Source: Marinobacter changyiensis (GTDB taxonomy: Bacteria; Pseudomonadota; Gammaproteobacteria; Pseudomonadales; Oleiphilaceae). Taken from it: DNA of 64,000 nt. Numbering within the stretch: the first letter of the stretch is position 1; every line of letters begins with the position of its first letter. Both the position numbers and the translations under genes were made by a program. The notes below the pieces were generated by a model, which worked only from the letters and a program-made list of their open reading frames with translations, searched no databases and had not been told where the DNA came from. Of this stretch, positions 1 to 7,263 are shown piece by piece. Location of the stretch: positions 248,001 to 312,000 of the forward strand of contig NZ_VZZZ01000006.1 in the NCBI RefSeq assembly GCF_009193265.1, read 5' to 3'.

Positions 1-38
1 ACGCCGCCTGATATTTTTGAATGATCGATCAGTAACAG

Positions 39-67
39 GGAACTTTTCCTCGCTCGGAACACTCTAG
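39..67 (+). promoter_or_regulatory. Putative ECF (sigmaE-like) promoter before the sigma factor gene
   Basis: GGAACTT at 39-45 is followed after 17 bases by TCTAG at 63-67. This matches the GGAACTT / TCTRA pattern used by RpoE-type sigma factors. It lies about 70 bases upstream of an ECF sigma gene, as expected for autoregulation. Inference from motif and position only. The rest of 1-134 shows no other gene. Confidence 0.45.
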
Positions 68-134
68 AGTTTTGACGGGGTTATATCCTGGGGTGTGGTC
101 CGCTTAATCATTCACATTTTTAAGGGCGCAAGGA

Positions 135-755
135 ATGAAAACTGCGGAACTTGAAGGGCACGAAGAGGCCCTGATCACTGGTCTTCAAGCTGGCAACGAA
201 GCCGATTTTCAGCAAGCCGTTCGGCTTTACACCCCGGGCATGTTGGCAGTCGCCCGGTTCTATCTCGATCATGCCAATGCCGAGGAGGTCGTTCAGGATT
301 GCTGGGTATCAGTAATTGGCGCCATTCAGAAATTCGAAGGGCGTTCAGGGCTTAAAACCTGGCTTCACCGTATTGTCGCCAACCGGTGCAAAAACAAGTT
401 GCGCTCGAACAAAAAGGAAGTAGCAACGGATTTTTCTGCAACTCTGGACCCGGAGCTGGCCGACCGTTTCAATGCCTCCGGCCGTTGGGCCGTGCCACCC
501 AAACTGCAGTTCCACGATTCCGCCGATGCGTTGATGGAAAACGACGCGCTCAGTGACTGCCTGGATAAACATCTCTCTTTCTTACCGGAAACCCAGCGTT
601 CTGCGCTCATGCTCTATGAAGCCCACCAACATAAATCCGAAGACGTCTGTAACATTCTGGATGTCAGTACCTCTAACCTTCGTGTACTTTTACACCGTGC
701 GAGGCAAAGGATATTTCTTATGGTGGAAACCTTCCAGGAGACTGGCGAATGCTGA
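135..755 (+). CDS. ECF-type RNA polymerase sigma factor
   Basis: A 206-residue sigma-70 family protein that would direct RNA polymerase to a small stress regulon. Region 2 lies at about residues 25-95 and carries the AEEVVQDCWV helix and the FEGRSGLKTWLHRIVANRC segment typical of ECF factors. Region 4 is at about 140-195, with a helix-turn-helix around SEDVCNILDVSTSNLRVLLHRAR. The start follows an AAGGGCGCAAGGA stretch, a good ribosome-binding site. The anti-sigma gene overlaps its stop by 7 bases, so the pair should be translationally coupled. A sigmaE-like promoter at 39-67 suggests autoregulation. The signal and regulon cannot be told from sequence. Confidence 0.9.
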   Translation: MKTAELEGHEEALITGLQAGNEADFQQAVRLYTPGMLAVARFYLDHANAEEVVQDCWVSVIGAIQKFEGRSGLKTWLHRIVANRCKNKLRSNKKEVATDFSATLDPELADRFNASGRWAVPPKLQFHDSADALMENDALSDCLDKHLSFLPETQRSALMLYEAHQHKSEDVCNILDVSTSNLRVLLHRARQRIFLMVETFQETGEC

Positions 756-1009
756 TGTGCCGAGATCTGGCCGGAATTGCCAGTGACTACATTGATGGCG
801 AGCTGGGGACAACGCAGAAGCTGTCAGTCAAAATGCACTTGATGATGTGCAAGGATTGTCGCTCGTTTATCGGTAATCTTCGCGCCAGTACCGACCTGAT
901 GCGGGCGCACTCCTCTGGCAAACCGGACCCGGAACTGATTCGCCGCATTGATGAGCGGGTGGCGGAGGCACTACAAACGCGGGATTCCCACGACAGCAAA
1001 AATGAGTGA
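749..1009 (+). CDS. Zinc-finger (zf-HC2) anti-sigma factor
   Basis: An 86-residue protein with the H-x3-C-x2-C zinc-binding anti-sigma signature in HLMMCKDC (about residues 30-37), preceded by an ASDYIDGEL helix. This is the N-terminal fold that clamps ECF sigma factors. No membrane segment follows, so it is probably a soluble, cytoplasmic, ZAS-type anti-sigma that could sense redox state or metal through its zinc site. An alternative ATG is at 755. It overlaps the upstream sigma gene, its presumed target. The charged C-terminal tail matches no domain I recognise. Confidence 0.85.
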   Translation: MLMCRDLAGIASDYIDGELGTTQKLSVKMHLMMCKDCRSFIGNLRASTDLMRAHSSGKPDPELIRRIDERVAEALQTRDSHDSKNE

Positions 1010-1106
1010 GCTTTCACATTTCATTCTAAAGTGTCATTGGCCACCCACGCCGGAGACGGTTCCATAGGGATCCGATGACCCCACAATCCATACCGAGACT
1101 CTAACA

Positions 1107-1418
1107 ATGATAAAGGTCAGCGTTTTTTACCCACAGACTGCCGATAGCACGTTCGATATCGCCTATTACCGGGACGTCCATATGGCGCTGGTACGGGAAA
1201 AGCTCGGCGACGCCTGTAAGCGTACCGCCATCGACTCAGGCCTGGCCGGAGGTGCGCCGGGGGACCTGCCCACCTATATTGCCATGGGGCACCTGTATTT
1301 TGACTCGACCAGTGAGTTCGAAACGGCTTTCGGCCCCCATGCGAAAGAAATTCTGGGTGACATTCCAAATTTCACCAACATGCAGCCCACCATTCAGATC
1401 AGCGAAGTCATCGAATAG
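1107..1418 (+). CDS. EthD-family protein
   Basis: A 103-residue protein with the EthD / dimeric alpha-beta barrel pattern: an N-terminal strand (MIKVSVFYP), the YYRDVHMALV helix with the usual HxxLV-type motif, and a late F-x-N-MQPTIQISEV segment. EthD-like proteins are small dimers. Some act in degradation pathways, but most have no known reaction. It stands alone between the anti-sigma gene and the convergent minus-strand group, so context gives no clear substrate. Confidence 0.75.
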   Translation: MIKVSVFYPQTADSTFDIAYYRDVHMALVREKLGDACKRTAIDSGLAGGAPGDLPTYIAMGHLYFDSTSEFETAFGPHAKEILGDIPNFTNMQPTIQISEVIE

Positions 1419-1442
1419 GCACCGCTTATTACCGGGGCGGCA

Positions 1443-2192
1443 CTATCGCCCCTGAGTCACTCCCGAGCTTTGGTGCGGCTGGACTTGCGAGGCCCGCCGC
1501 CTCCTCTGTTCCGCCTCCAGTTTGTCTGCCCAGCTCTCCACATCAATCGGGATGGTCCCGGTGATCTCCAGAGCACGATCTTCAAGCACCGGCTCCAGGC
1601 CATTTGTCTGCCGTTGGCCCACAACCTCGTCCCGGTGGTAAAGCAACGCTTCGATCTGGGGCCGGAAACAACGCACCATGGCCGTCAGCCAGCGGTTCAC
1701 CGGCCAACTGGGATAGGCGTGATCAATGGTAAACCGATCCAGCGCTGTCACCGTCGCCTCTGCCGGCAGCCAGCTTTCATCTGTCACCCAGCGGTTTACA
1801 GTGAACAGGTCTTTGGGATACCCCCAGGCGTCCATGGAAATCGCAACCAGGTGCGCCACCCTGTCCTCACCGGTGGGTCCCATAAGTGGCTCCACCCCTT
1901 CAGGTAACGCCCCGCTGCGAAGAAACAGATGGAAATGACCGTGTTCGGCGTGATCCTCCCGGTGCGCGTGATAGTAGTACTGGGACGCGGTCTCCCGGTC
2001 ATAAACGTCCTCTTTCGGGTAATGATCCATTTCGTAAAACGGGCCCTGGCCCTTGAGCACTTCACCGACAATGTTTAACCCGCCCTTCTTCAGCACCCGG
2101 TAGCACTCCCGGATGTCCTCAATGGCCACCAGACTCGTCCGCAGTTGCTCGTCGGTCAGACTCGTCAGTTTGGCAATACGAAGCTCTGTCAT
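1443..2192 (-). CDS. Uncharacterised protein (possibly DUF6969 family)
   Basis: A 249-residue soluble protein with no signal peptide or membrane segment. It contains an ECYRVLKKGGLNIVGEVL motif near the start, a His-rich YYYHAHREDHAEHGHFHLFL stretch around residues 92-111, and ISMDAWGYPKDLFTVNRWVTDE further on. The His/Asp-rich stretch could bind metal. The family name is from memory and tentative. It is the last gene of a minus-strand run after DUF3179 and the Cys-repeat cytochrome, 71 bases behind the cytochrome, so it may work with it. The Arg-rich C-terminus (QRRRRASQ) looks disordered. Confidence 0.6.
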   Translation of the reverse strand: MTELRIAKLTSLTDEQLRTSLVAIEDIRECYRVLKKGGLNIVGEVLKGQGPFYEMDHYPKEDVYDRETASQYYYHAHREDHAEHGHFHLFLRSGALPEGVEPLMGPTGEDRVAHLVAISMDAWGYPKDLFTVNRWVTDESWLPAEATVTALDRFTIDHAYPSWPVNRWLTAMVRCFRPQIEALLYHRDEVVGQRQTNGLEPVLEDRALEITGTIPIDVESWADKLEAEQRRRRASQVQPHQSSGVTQGR

Positions 2193-2263
2193 AATCCTTC
2201 ATCTCCTGCCGGTGCGGCCCCCGACAATCATCGGAAGCCGCTCTCATCTTCCCGTGCATCAAC

Positions 2264-3112
2264 TCAGGCAGCAACACCGGCCAGAGATTCCCCGGCCCTG
2301 GCGGAACAGGGGTTCTTCGCTGCACACGGGTTCTTGGTTGCACACGGGTTCTTGGTTGCACACGGGTTCTTGGTTGCGCAGGAGTTTTTGCCGGCGCAAG
2401 GGTTACAGGCACCGCATTTCCCACCCTTGAAGGCGCAGGGATTGGCCGCAAGTTGCTCCCGAACCTTGGCCATATAAGCGGTGAGTGCTGCCAGCTGTTC
2501 ACCATCCCATTCCAGAGGTTCGGCCGCCATGGGCTGAACCATGCAGATCTGCACCATTTCATCCAGGTAAACCGAGTCCATACCGAACACATCCCTTGCC
2601 ATGGCCACGGAGTGCGGATAGGCATTGGCAAAGGTTGCGTTGTAGCCCGCGCCATCGTTATGGCAGGTGGCACAGGACAGGCCGTTGCTGCTGAGGGAGG
2701 GATCGTTAAACAGCTTCTCGCCCAGCGCCATCAGCTTGCAGGGATTGCCCGCATAGGGTTCATAGTTGGCCGGTCGGGTTACTTTTTTCGCGGCACAAGG
2801 ATTGGGTTTGGCCCCGCATTTGCCCGCAGCCGCGCAGGGGTTACAACCTTTCACGGCACAGGGATTACAGCCCTTGGTGGCGCAGGGGTTCTTGGTGGCA
2901 CAGGGATTCTTGGCAGCACACGGGTTGCATCCGGCCTTGCAGTGTTGCCCCGCCTTGCACTTGTTTTTGCAGGGGGAACAGGGATTACAGGCAGCAGCTG
3001 CCAGCCCGCTGGTCCCCAGCACTGCCGTTATTAAGGCAGCAGACCACCAGGCGGTGCCCCGCTGTTCGAAGGAAGTGCGAATCGCTTTTCTCAGAGGGTG
3101 TATCGTGGACAT
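2264..3112 (-). CDS. Exported mono-haem cytochrome c with CNPC-type cysteine repeats on both sides
   Basis: A 282-residue exported protein. An N-terminal signal segment (about residues 20-41, ending AAAA-C) leads into about 15 cysteines at 42-106, arranged as CNPC and K-N-P-C-A repeats. A class-I-like cytochrome c domain spans about 112-225, with the haem motif CATCH at 147-151, the preamble GEKLFNDPSLSSNGLSC, and candidate Met ligands near MVQPM. A second block at 226-269 holds about nine cysteines in NPCATK hexapeptides, encoded by 18-base repeats. The domain resembles di-haem peroxidase-type haem segments. The repeats look like a metal-loading or thiol-redox region, but that is inference. 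The start has a strong site (AGGGAGAAAGACA). It lies between DUF3179 and a putative DUF6969 gene. Confidence 0.8.
   Translation of the reverse strand: MSTIHPLRKAIRTSFEQRGTAWWSAALITAVLGTSGLAAAACNPCSPCKNKCKAGQHCKAGCNPCAAKNPCATKNPCATKGCNPCAVKGCNPCAAAGKCGAKPNPCAAKKVTRPANYEPYAGNPCKLMALGEKLFNDPSLSSNGLSCATCHNDGAGYNATFANAYPHSVAMARDVFGMDSVYLDEMVQICMVQPMAAEPLEWDGEQLAALTAYMAKVREQLAANPCAFKGGKCGACNPCAGKNSCATKNPCATKNPCATKNPCAAKNPCSARAGESLAGVAA
2306..2390 (-). repeat. 18-base coding repeats for NPCATK hexapeptides
   Basis: Near-identical 18-base units (GGTTCTTGGTTGCACACG on the plus strand) repeat about four times at the 3' end of the cytochrome gene, each encoding a six-residue N-P-C-A-x-K unit. A looser set of the same unit encodes the N-terminal block near 2840-2940. 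The copies are nearly identical at base level, which suggests recent slippage or gene conversion. Confidence 0.8.
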
Positions 3113-3228
3113 TGTCTTTCTCCCTGATCACGGAGTGATAAGTCAGGCTCTCAAAGCCCGTAACCGTCTGAAGGGGCGGTCAGATCAGAGACACATGAGT
3201 TCCGGAACTATTACATCCATTTGCGAAA

Positions 3229-4170
3229 TTAATCAGCTGCGAAAATCCGGGTGTCGGGATGAAAGGCGTACCAGGCAAACCAGAAGGCTCTCGTGGCCGG
3301 CAGCAGCTTGCCAGACTCATCCCGCAGCTCCGCCGACGGCACCTCCGGATCATAATGGATCCACACCGCCTTACCGCCGACCCGGTCTTCGAGAACAGCA
3401 CCGTAATCCTCCAGTTCGGGGAAAGGCCAGGCTTTGCTCTCGCCATTGTGGGTCCAGCCCAGCACCCAGGTTTTCGGGTGATATTTCCGGCTGGTGTGCG
3501 TGACCGGAAAGTAGAGCCGCTCAGAGTGGTCATAAGCCCCGTAAGGCGACATCCGGTAGTTGCGGCGGTGGCCGGTGTCTGTCGAAAGCACCTGTCCGTC
3601 AGAGCCAACCCGTTCCCGCCAGCCTTGCCAGAGTTCGTGGCGAATGGCGACCGGCCTCAGCTCCGTTCCGGCCAGGGGGCCCGAAACCGCCCGACCTTCA
3701 ATCTGGGACCACAGGGATTCGGTCTGGTGGTCGTACATCAGCAGGTCACTGTTGTACAGAAGACCCGACACACCAAAACTCAGATGGCGACCTTCCACCC
3801 GGGGATCGAATGCCATGCCGGTTCCGCAGAGCGGGCAGAAGGTGATCAGCAAGGGTGCACCGTCGAGGCCATGATTGACGATTTCATGCCAGTTCAGGAT
3901 ACCGACGGGGTAGGCAAAACTGGCATCCCCGTCATCATAGGTCAGCATCAGGTCATCGGGACGCCACAGCGACGCCTCGCCGGGATCTTCAAATTTGGGC
4001 GTATTTATTGAGGGGATGCCATCTCGGGGAGGTCCACCGCGGAGGATCTGGTCAAGCGGTATGATAGCGTTACTGACATCAAAGCCGTTTTTTTGCTCCG
4101 CCACAACCGGTTGCGCCATAGCCGCCAGCAAAGCGGCCGTTAGGTAAATCACTCGAGCAAGCTTTCTCAT
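3229..4170 (-). CDS. DUF3179-domain exported protein
   Basis: A 313-residue protein of the DUF3179 family. The ATG at 4170 is preferred over one 15 codons earlier because it follows AAAGGGGGGTGACG and opens a clean signal peptide (MRKLARVIYLTAALLAAMAQPVVA). The mature part carries the family hallmark FCPLCGTGMAFD, with a CxxC pair, then FGVSGLLYNSDLLMYD and LWSQIEGRAVSGPLAG. No biochemical role is firmly established for this family as far as I know. The CxxC and periplasmic location suggest metal binding or thiol chemistry. The next gene is the Cys-repeat cytochrome c, 117 bases on. Confidence 0.85.
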   Translation of the reverse strand: MRKLARVIYLTAALLAAMAQPVVAEQKNGFDVSNAIIPLDQILRGGPPRDGIPSINTPKFEDPGEASLWRPDDLMLTYDDGDASFAYPVGILNWHEIVNHGLDGAPLLITFCPLCGTGMAFDPRVEGRHLSFGVSGLLYNSDLLMYDHQTESLWSQIEGRAVSGPLAGTELRPVAIRHELWQGWRERVGSDGQVLSTDTGHRRNYRMSPYGAYDHSERLYFPVTHTSRKYHPKTWVLGWTHNGESKAWPFPELEDYGAVLEDRVGGKAVWIHYDPEVPSAELRDESGKLLPATRAFWFAWYAFHPDTRIFAAD

Positions 4171-4253
4171 CGTCACCCCCCTTTGCAGGGACAAATTCCT
4201 GCCATGTGTTAACAAAGGAGACCCGGGGATACCCGATTCGTTACAAACTATAG

Positions 4254-4376
4254 GCCTTCTATGGAACCTCCCTGTTCACACCAAGGGACTTTGATGGCTC
4301 ACCCTATTTCCGGATTATCAAACCCACCAATGAAGGCGATTTCAATTACCGGGCCATCGACTGGGAGGACCAGTGA
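4254..4376 (+). pseudogene. Orphan C-terminal coding fragment
   Basis: Directly after an in-frame TAG at 4251, a 40-codon frame ends in TGA at 4374. It includes FDGSPYFRIIKP and ends DFNYRAIDWEDQ. The composition looks like a real protein C-terminus rather than random sequence, and there is no start codon or ribosome-binding site. I do not recognise the parent. Its end overlaps the 3' end of the chimeric minus-strand gene by 31 bases. It is probably the stump of a deleted gene. Confidence 0.4.
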
Positions 4377-5077
4377 TTCTCAGGCGCCGGGCGACCGAGC
4401 AGAAAGCCCTGGAGTTCGTCGCACCCTGAGGCCAGCAGCCAGTCGGCCTGGGCTTCTGTCTCCACACCTTCTGCAATGACTTTACAGCCAAGGCTGTGAG
4501 CCATGGAGATCATTGTGCGGCAAAGCACTTCGTCCTGCTCGTTGTCCGGCAGCCCGATCACAAACGCGCGATCTATCATGCTGCGTTTGACCGGCAATGC
4601 CTTCAGGTAGACCAGCGAGGAATGACCAGTGCCGAAGTCGTCCACTGCCAGCAACACGCCCAGCGAACGAAAGCCCTCCAGAATCTCCAGTGCCAGTGCG
4701 ACATCTTCCATCAGCGCGGCCTCTTCAGCGACCGGTATGAATTCGGCGGGCGACACCATGCCATGCTCCGGATGACGCCAGCGCAGCGGGGCCTCATAGC
4801 CTACACAACACTGTGACCGGTCAAACTGGGATTGATAATAGAACTTGAACTCCAGGTGCACCTCTTGCTTCCCCTCGCGGGGAGTTAACCACAAACCGAA
4901 GACATCGCCGCCGAGGCGGGAGACGAAACCCGGCTCCCGGCTGAAACCGCCAAGCCTGCGTGCCACCTCCTGCAATACCCGGTCACCGGCCTGATGGCCC
5001 GCAAGCCCATTGAGCGCCTGAAAATCATCAAGACCAAAACCATAAGGAGGATCGTTGATGATAATCAGCGTTTTCAT
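4346..5077 (-). pseudogene. Chimeric, internally deleted GGDEF-EAL protein with a DsrE-like start
   Basis: An open frame of 243 codons from the ATG at 5077 (site AAGAGGAAAGGCT). Residues 1-13 (MKTLIIINDPPYG) match the conserved start of DsrE-family sulfur-relay proteins. The frame then jumps into the middle of a GGDEF domain (LDDFQALNGLAGHQAGDRVL; active motif RLGGDVFG) and next into an EAL domain. The EAL signature reads EAP. The stretch with the VNLS and ELTES metal ligands is missing: PAEFIPVAEEA joins directly to ALMEDV. The catalytic Lys of the usual KIDRSF motif is Met (SMIDRAF). DDFGTG, AEGVET and LQGFLLGRP remain. It is very probably inactive as a cyclase or phosphodiesterase. At best it could bind nucleotide or act as a decoy. 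Confidence 0.65.
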
Positions 5078-5096
5078 AGCCTTTCCTCTTGCTAAC

Positions 5097-5116
5097 ATTC
5101 TAATGATTGTTAGAAT
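5097..5116. promoter_or_regulatory. ArsR-type operator palindrome in the divergent promoter region
   Basis: ATTCTAA and TTAGAAT form a perfect 7-base inverted repeat around a 6-base centre. It sits 20 bases upstream of the chimeric gene's start and 60-80 bases upstream of the ArsR-rhodanese gene. AT-rich imperfect palindromes of this type are typical ArsR/SmtB operators. The site could control both directions. Confidence 0.5.
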
Positions 5117-5178
5117 AAAATAGTGCCGTTATGTGTCAAGCGACCAAATTCGAGTATTTGATGGAGATCAAAACAGCA

Positions 5179-5835
5179 ATGACATCCAGACAGGATCTGT
5201 TCGACACCCTGGCTCAGGTTGGAAAGGCTCTGGGAAGTGGCCATCGCCTCGTTCTGCTGGAGCGTATTGCCCAGAGTGAGGCTTCCGTCGAAGCCCTCGC
5301 CAGCGCGGCTGACCTGACAGTGGGGAACGCGTCGGCGCATCTTCAACATCTGCGCAGAGCCGGGCTGGTAACGGCCACCCGCTCCGGCAAGCAGATGCTT
5401 TACCGGCTTACCGATCAGCGGATTGTGACGCTGATGAGCCTGCTCCGCGAAGTCGCAGAAACCAACCTGGCGGAAATGGAGCGCCTGGTCAGCCGACTGT
5501 TTGCCAATGACAACTTCGACGGAGCCCTGGAAGCAATATCCCGGGATGAGCTGCTGGCCGGCCTCAAGGCCGGTTCGGTGGCACTGCTGGACGTGCGCTC
5601 GGAAGACGAGTTCGAAGCGGGCCACCTGCCCGAGGCCATCAACATTCCGCTGGCGCAGCTTGAATCCATGCTGGAGGAACTGCCAAAAGATCGGGAGATT
5701 GTCGCCTACTGCCGCGGCCCCTATTGCGTGCTGTCCCACGAAGCGGCCCAGCTGTTGAGAAAGCTGGGGTATCAGGTACGGCGTTTTGACGAAGGCTTTC
5801 CCGAATGGAAAGCAGCCGGGTTACCCATCCATTAG
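5179..5835 (+). CDS. ArsR-family regulator fused to a rhodanese domain
   Basis: 218 residues from the ATG at 5179. In-frame ATGs at 5131 and 5161 are possible, but relatives usually begin just before (S/T)xxxLFDxLAxVGKAL, and GGAG lies upstream of 5179. Residues 1-95 form an ArsR winged helix (VEALASAADLTVGNASAHLQHLRRAGLV). Residues 115-218 form a rhodanese domain with the loop CRGPYC, whose first Cys is the expected persulfide-carrying residue. Such fusions are thought to sense reactive sulfur species through cysteine chemistry. The divergent neighbour retains a DsrE-type start, a usual partner of this regulator. A palindrome at 5097-5116 is the likely operator. Confidence 0.85.
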   Translation: MTSRQDLFDTLAQVGKALGSGHRLVLLERIAQSEASVEALASAADLTVGNASAHLQHLRRAGLVTATRSGKQMLYRLTDQRIVTLMSLLREVAETNLAEMERLVSRLFANDNFDGALEAISRDELLAGLKAGSVALLDVRSEDEFEAGHLPEAINIPLAQLESMLEELPKDREIVAYCRGPYCVLSHEAAQLLRKLGYQVRRFDEGFPEWKAAGLPIH

Positions 5836-5849
5836 CCTGAGGCACTGTT

Positions 5850-6698
5850 GTGACCGACACACTGCTTGAACATGAACCCCTCATCCGGGTCAGCTTTTTC
5901 CTCTCGGTGCTGACTGTGATGGCCCTCTGGGAAGTGTTTGCGCCACGCAGGCCTCAAAAAATCGGTCGCCTGACCCGCTGGCCCAACAACCTGTTCATTG
6001 TTGGTCTGGACACGCTGGCGGTGCGCCTGGTGTTTCCGGTGGCGGCGGTTGGTACTGCCTTTATAACATCGGAAAACGGTTGGGGGCTGCTGAATCTGGT
6101 GACCCTGCCAGCCTGGCTTGCGGTGATTGTCTCGGTCCTGGTGCTGGATGCCGCCATCTACTTTCAGCACCGGCTGTTCCACGCCGTACCCTGGCTCTGG
6201 CGCCTGCACCGGATGCACCACGCGGATCTGGAATTTGACGTGACCACCGGCCTGCGCTTCCATCCCATCGAGATTATTCTGTCCATGGCCATCAAGCTGA
6301 CCATGGTTCTGGCACTGGGTGCCCCGGTGCTGGCGGTGGTGATCTTTGAGGTATTGCTGAATGCCACGGCCATGTTCAACCATGGCAACGTGCGGCTGCC
6401 CCTCCGGCTCGATCGTTATTTGCGGCTGTTCGTGGTGACACCCGACATGCATCGGGTCCACCACTCGGTCATTGTGCGGGAAACCGACAGCAACTTCGGC
6501 TTCAACCTGCCCTGGTGGGATCGGCTGTTCGGCACCTACCGCGCCCAGCCGGAAAAGGGCCATCTGGGCATGACCATCGGCATCGAGGACTTTCGTACCG
6601 TGCAGGATCTGCGTCTGGACAGGATGCTGATGCAACCATTCCGTCGCAGGCCCACCAAAACATCAACCCTGAAAACAAGCAGTAATGGACCTATATGA
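5850..6698 (+). CDS. Sterol desaturase / fatty acid hydroxylase family membrane protein
   Basis: A 282-residue integral membrane protein with the histidine clusters of the di-iron fatty acid hydroxylase superfamily: HRLFH, HRMHH, a lone H in FNHGNV, and HRVHHS. About four to five hydrophobic segments precede and separate them. The start is GTG, 14 bases after the ArsR-rhodanese stop, so the two are probably co-transcribed. It should hydroxylate or desaturate a lipid-like substrate, which is not known. Confidence 0.85.
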   Translation: MTDTLLEHEPLIRVSFFLSVLTVMALWEVFAPRRPQKIGRLTRWPNNLFIVGLDTLAVRLVFPVAAVGTAFITSENGWGLLNLVTLPAWLAVIVSVLVLDAAIYFQHRLFHAVPWLWRLHRMHHADLEFDVTTGLRFHPIEIILSMAIKLTMVLALGAPVLAVVIFEVLLNATAMFNHGNVRLPLRLDRYLRLFVVTPDMHRVHHSVIVRETDSNFGFNLPWWDRLFGTYRAQPEKGHLGMTIGIEDFRTVQDLRLDRMLMQPFRRRPTKTSTLKTSSNGPI

Positions 6699-6783
6699 CC
6701 ATTAGCACGCTGGCAAACACGGTTGCTGGGGCCGGGACCGGCTCTGGGTGATCGAAGATAAAAATCGAAAACAGGAACCGCCA

Positions 6784-7134
6784 ATGACCTGGATCATCGT
6801 CAAATACGCAATCACCGCTGCACTGGTCGTTCTGATCTCGGAAGTGGCTAAACGCAGTGACAAACTTGGCGCACTGATCGCCGCATTACCAACTGTGACG
6901 GTATTGGCAATGATCTGGCTGTATGTGGAAAACCAGTCCGCGGAGAAAATCGGCAACCACGCCTGGTACACCTTCTGGTACGTACTGCCGACGCTACCCA
7001 TGTTTCTGGTCTTTCCATTCCTGCTGCCCAGGATCGGGTTTTGGCTGTCCCTATTATCCAGCGCTGCCATCACAGTGACCTGTTTTGGCCTCCTGGCAAT
7101 TGTGGTTAGGCGGTTTGGAATTGATCTGCTTTAG
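6784..7134 (+). CDS. DUF3147-family small membrane protein
   Basis: 116 residues from the ATG at 6784, chosen over a GTG at 6748 because AGGA lies just upstream and MTWIIVKYAITAALVVLISE is the usual family start. Four hydrophobic helices with short loops; the EVAKRSDKLGALIAALPTVTVLAM segment between helices 1 and 2 is conserved in DUF3147. Function unknown. It may be part of the ArsR-rhodanese transcription unit. Confidence 0.75.
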   Translation: MTWIIVKYAITAALVVLISEVAKRSDKLGALIAALPTVTVLAMIWLYVENQSAEKIGNHAWYTFWYVLPTLPMFLVFPFLLPRIGFWLSLLSSAAITVTCFGLLAIVVRRFGIDLL

Positions 7135-7263
7135 CGGTTTGTTTAGATCCTCTCCGACAAGAAACTGAGGGCCAGTGACTGGCATCGGGCGAGTGCGTAA
7201 AGTTGGCATTAGACGTACGTTTTCTCGGCCCCGAATTCTGAACATGACCAAAGAGGTTTTCCA

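Noticed and set aside
2306-2390. Regular short repeats that might be a CRISPR array
   Set aside because: Units are adjacent 18-base copies with no spacers, and they encode a hexapeptide in frame.
2453-3503. Plus-strand frames over the cytochrome gene with Gly/Val- and Leu-rich repeats
   Set aside because: The repeats are the antisense reading of the CNPC array. The minus-strand frame has the signal peptide and the CxxCH haem site.
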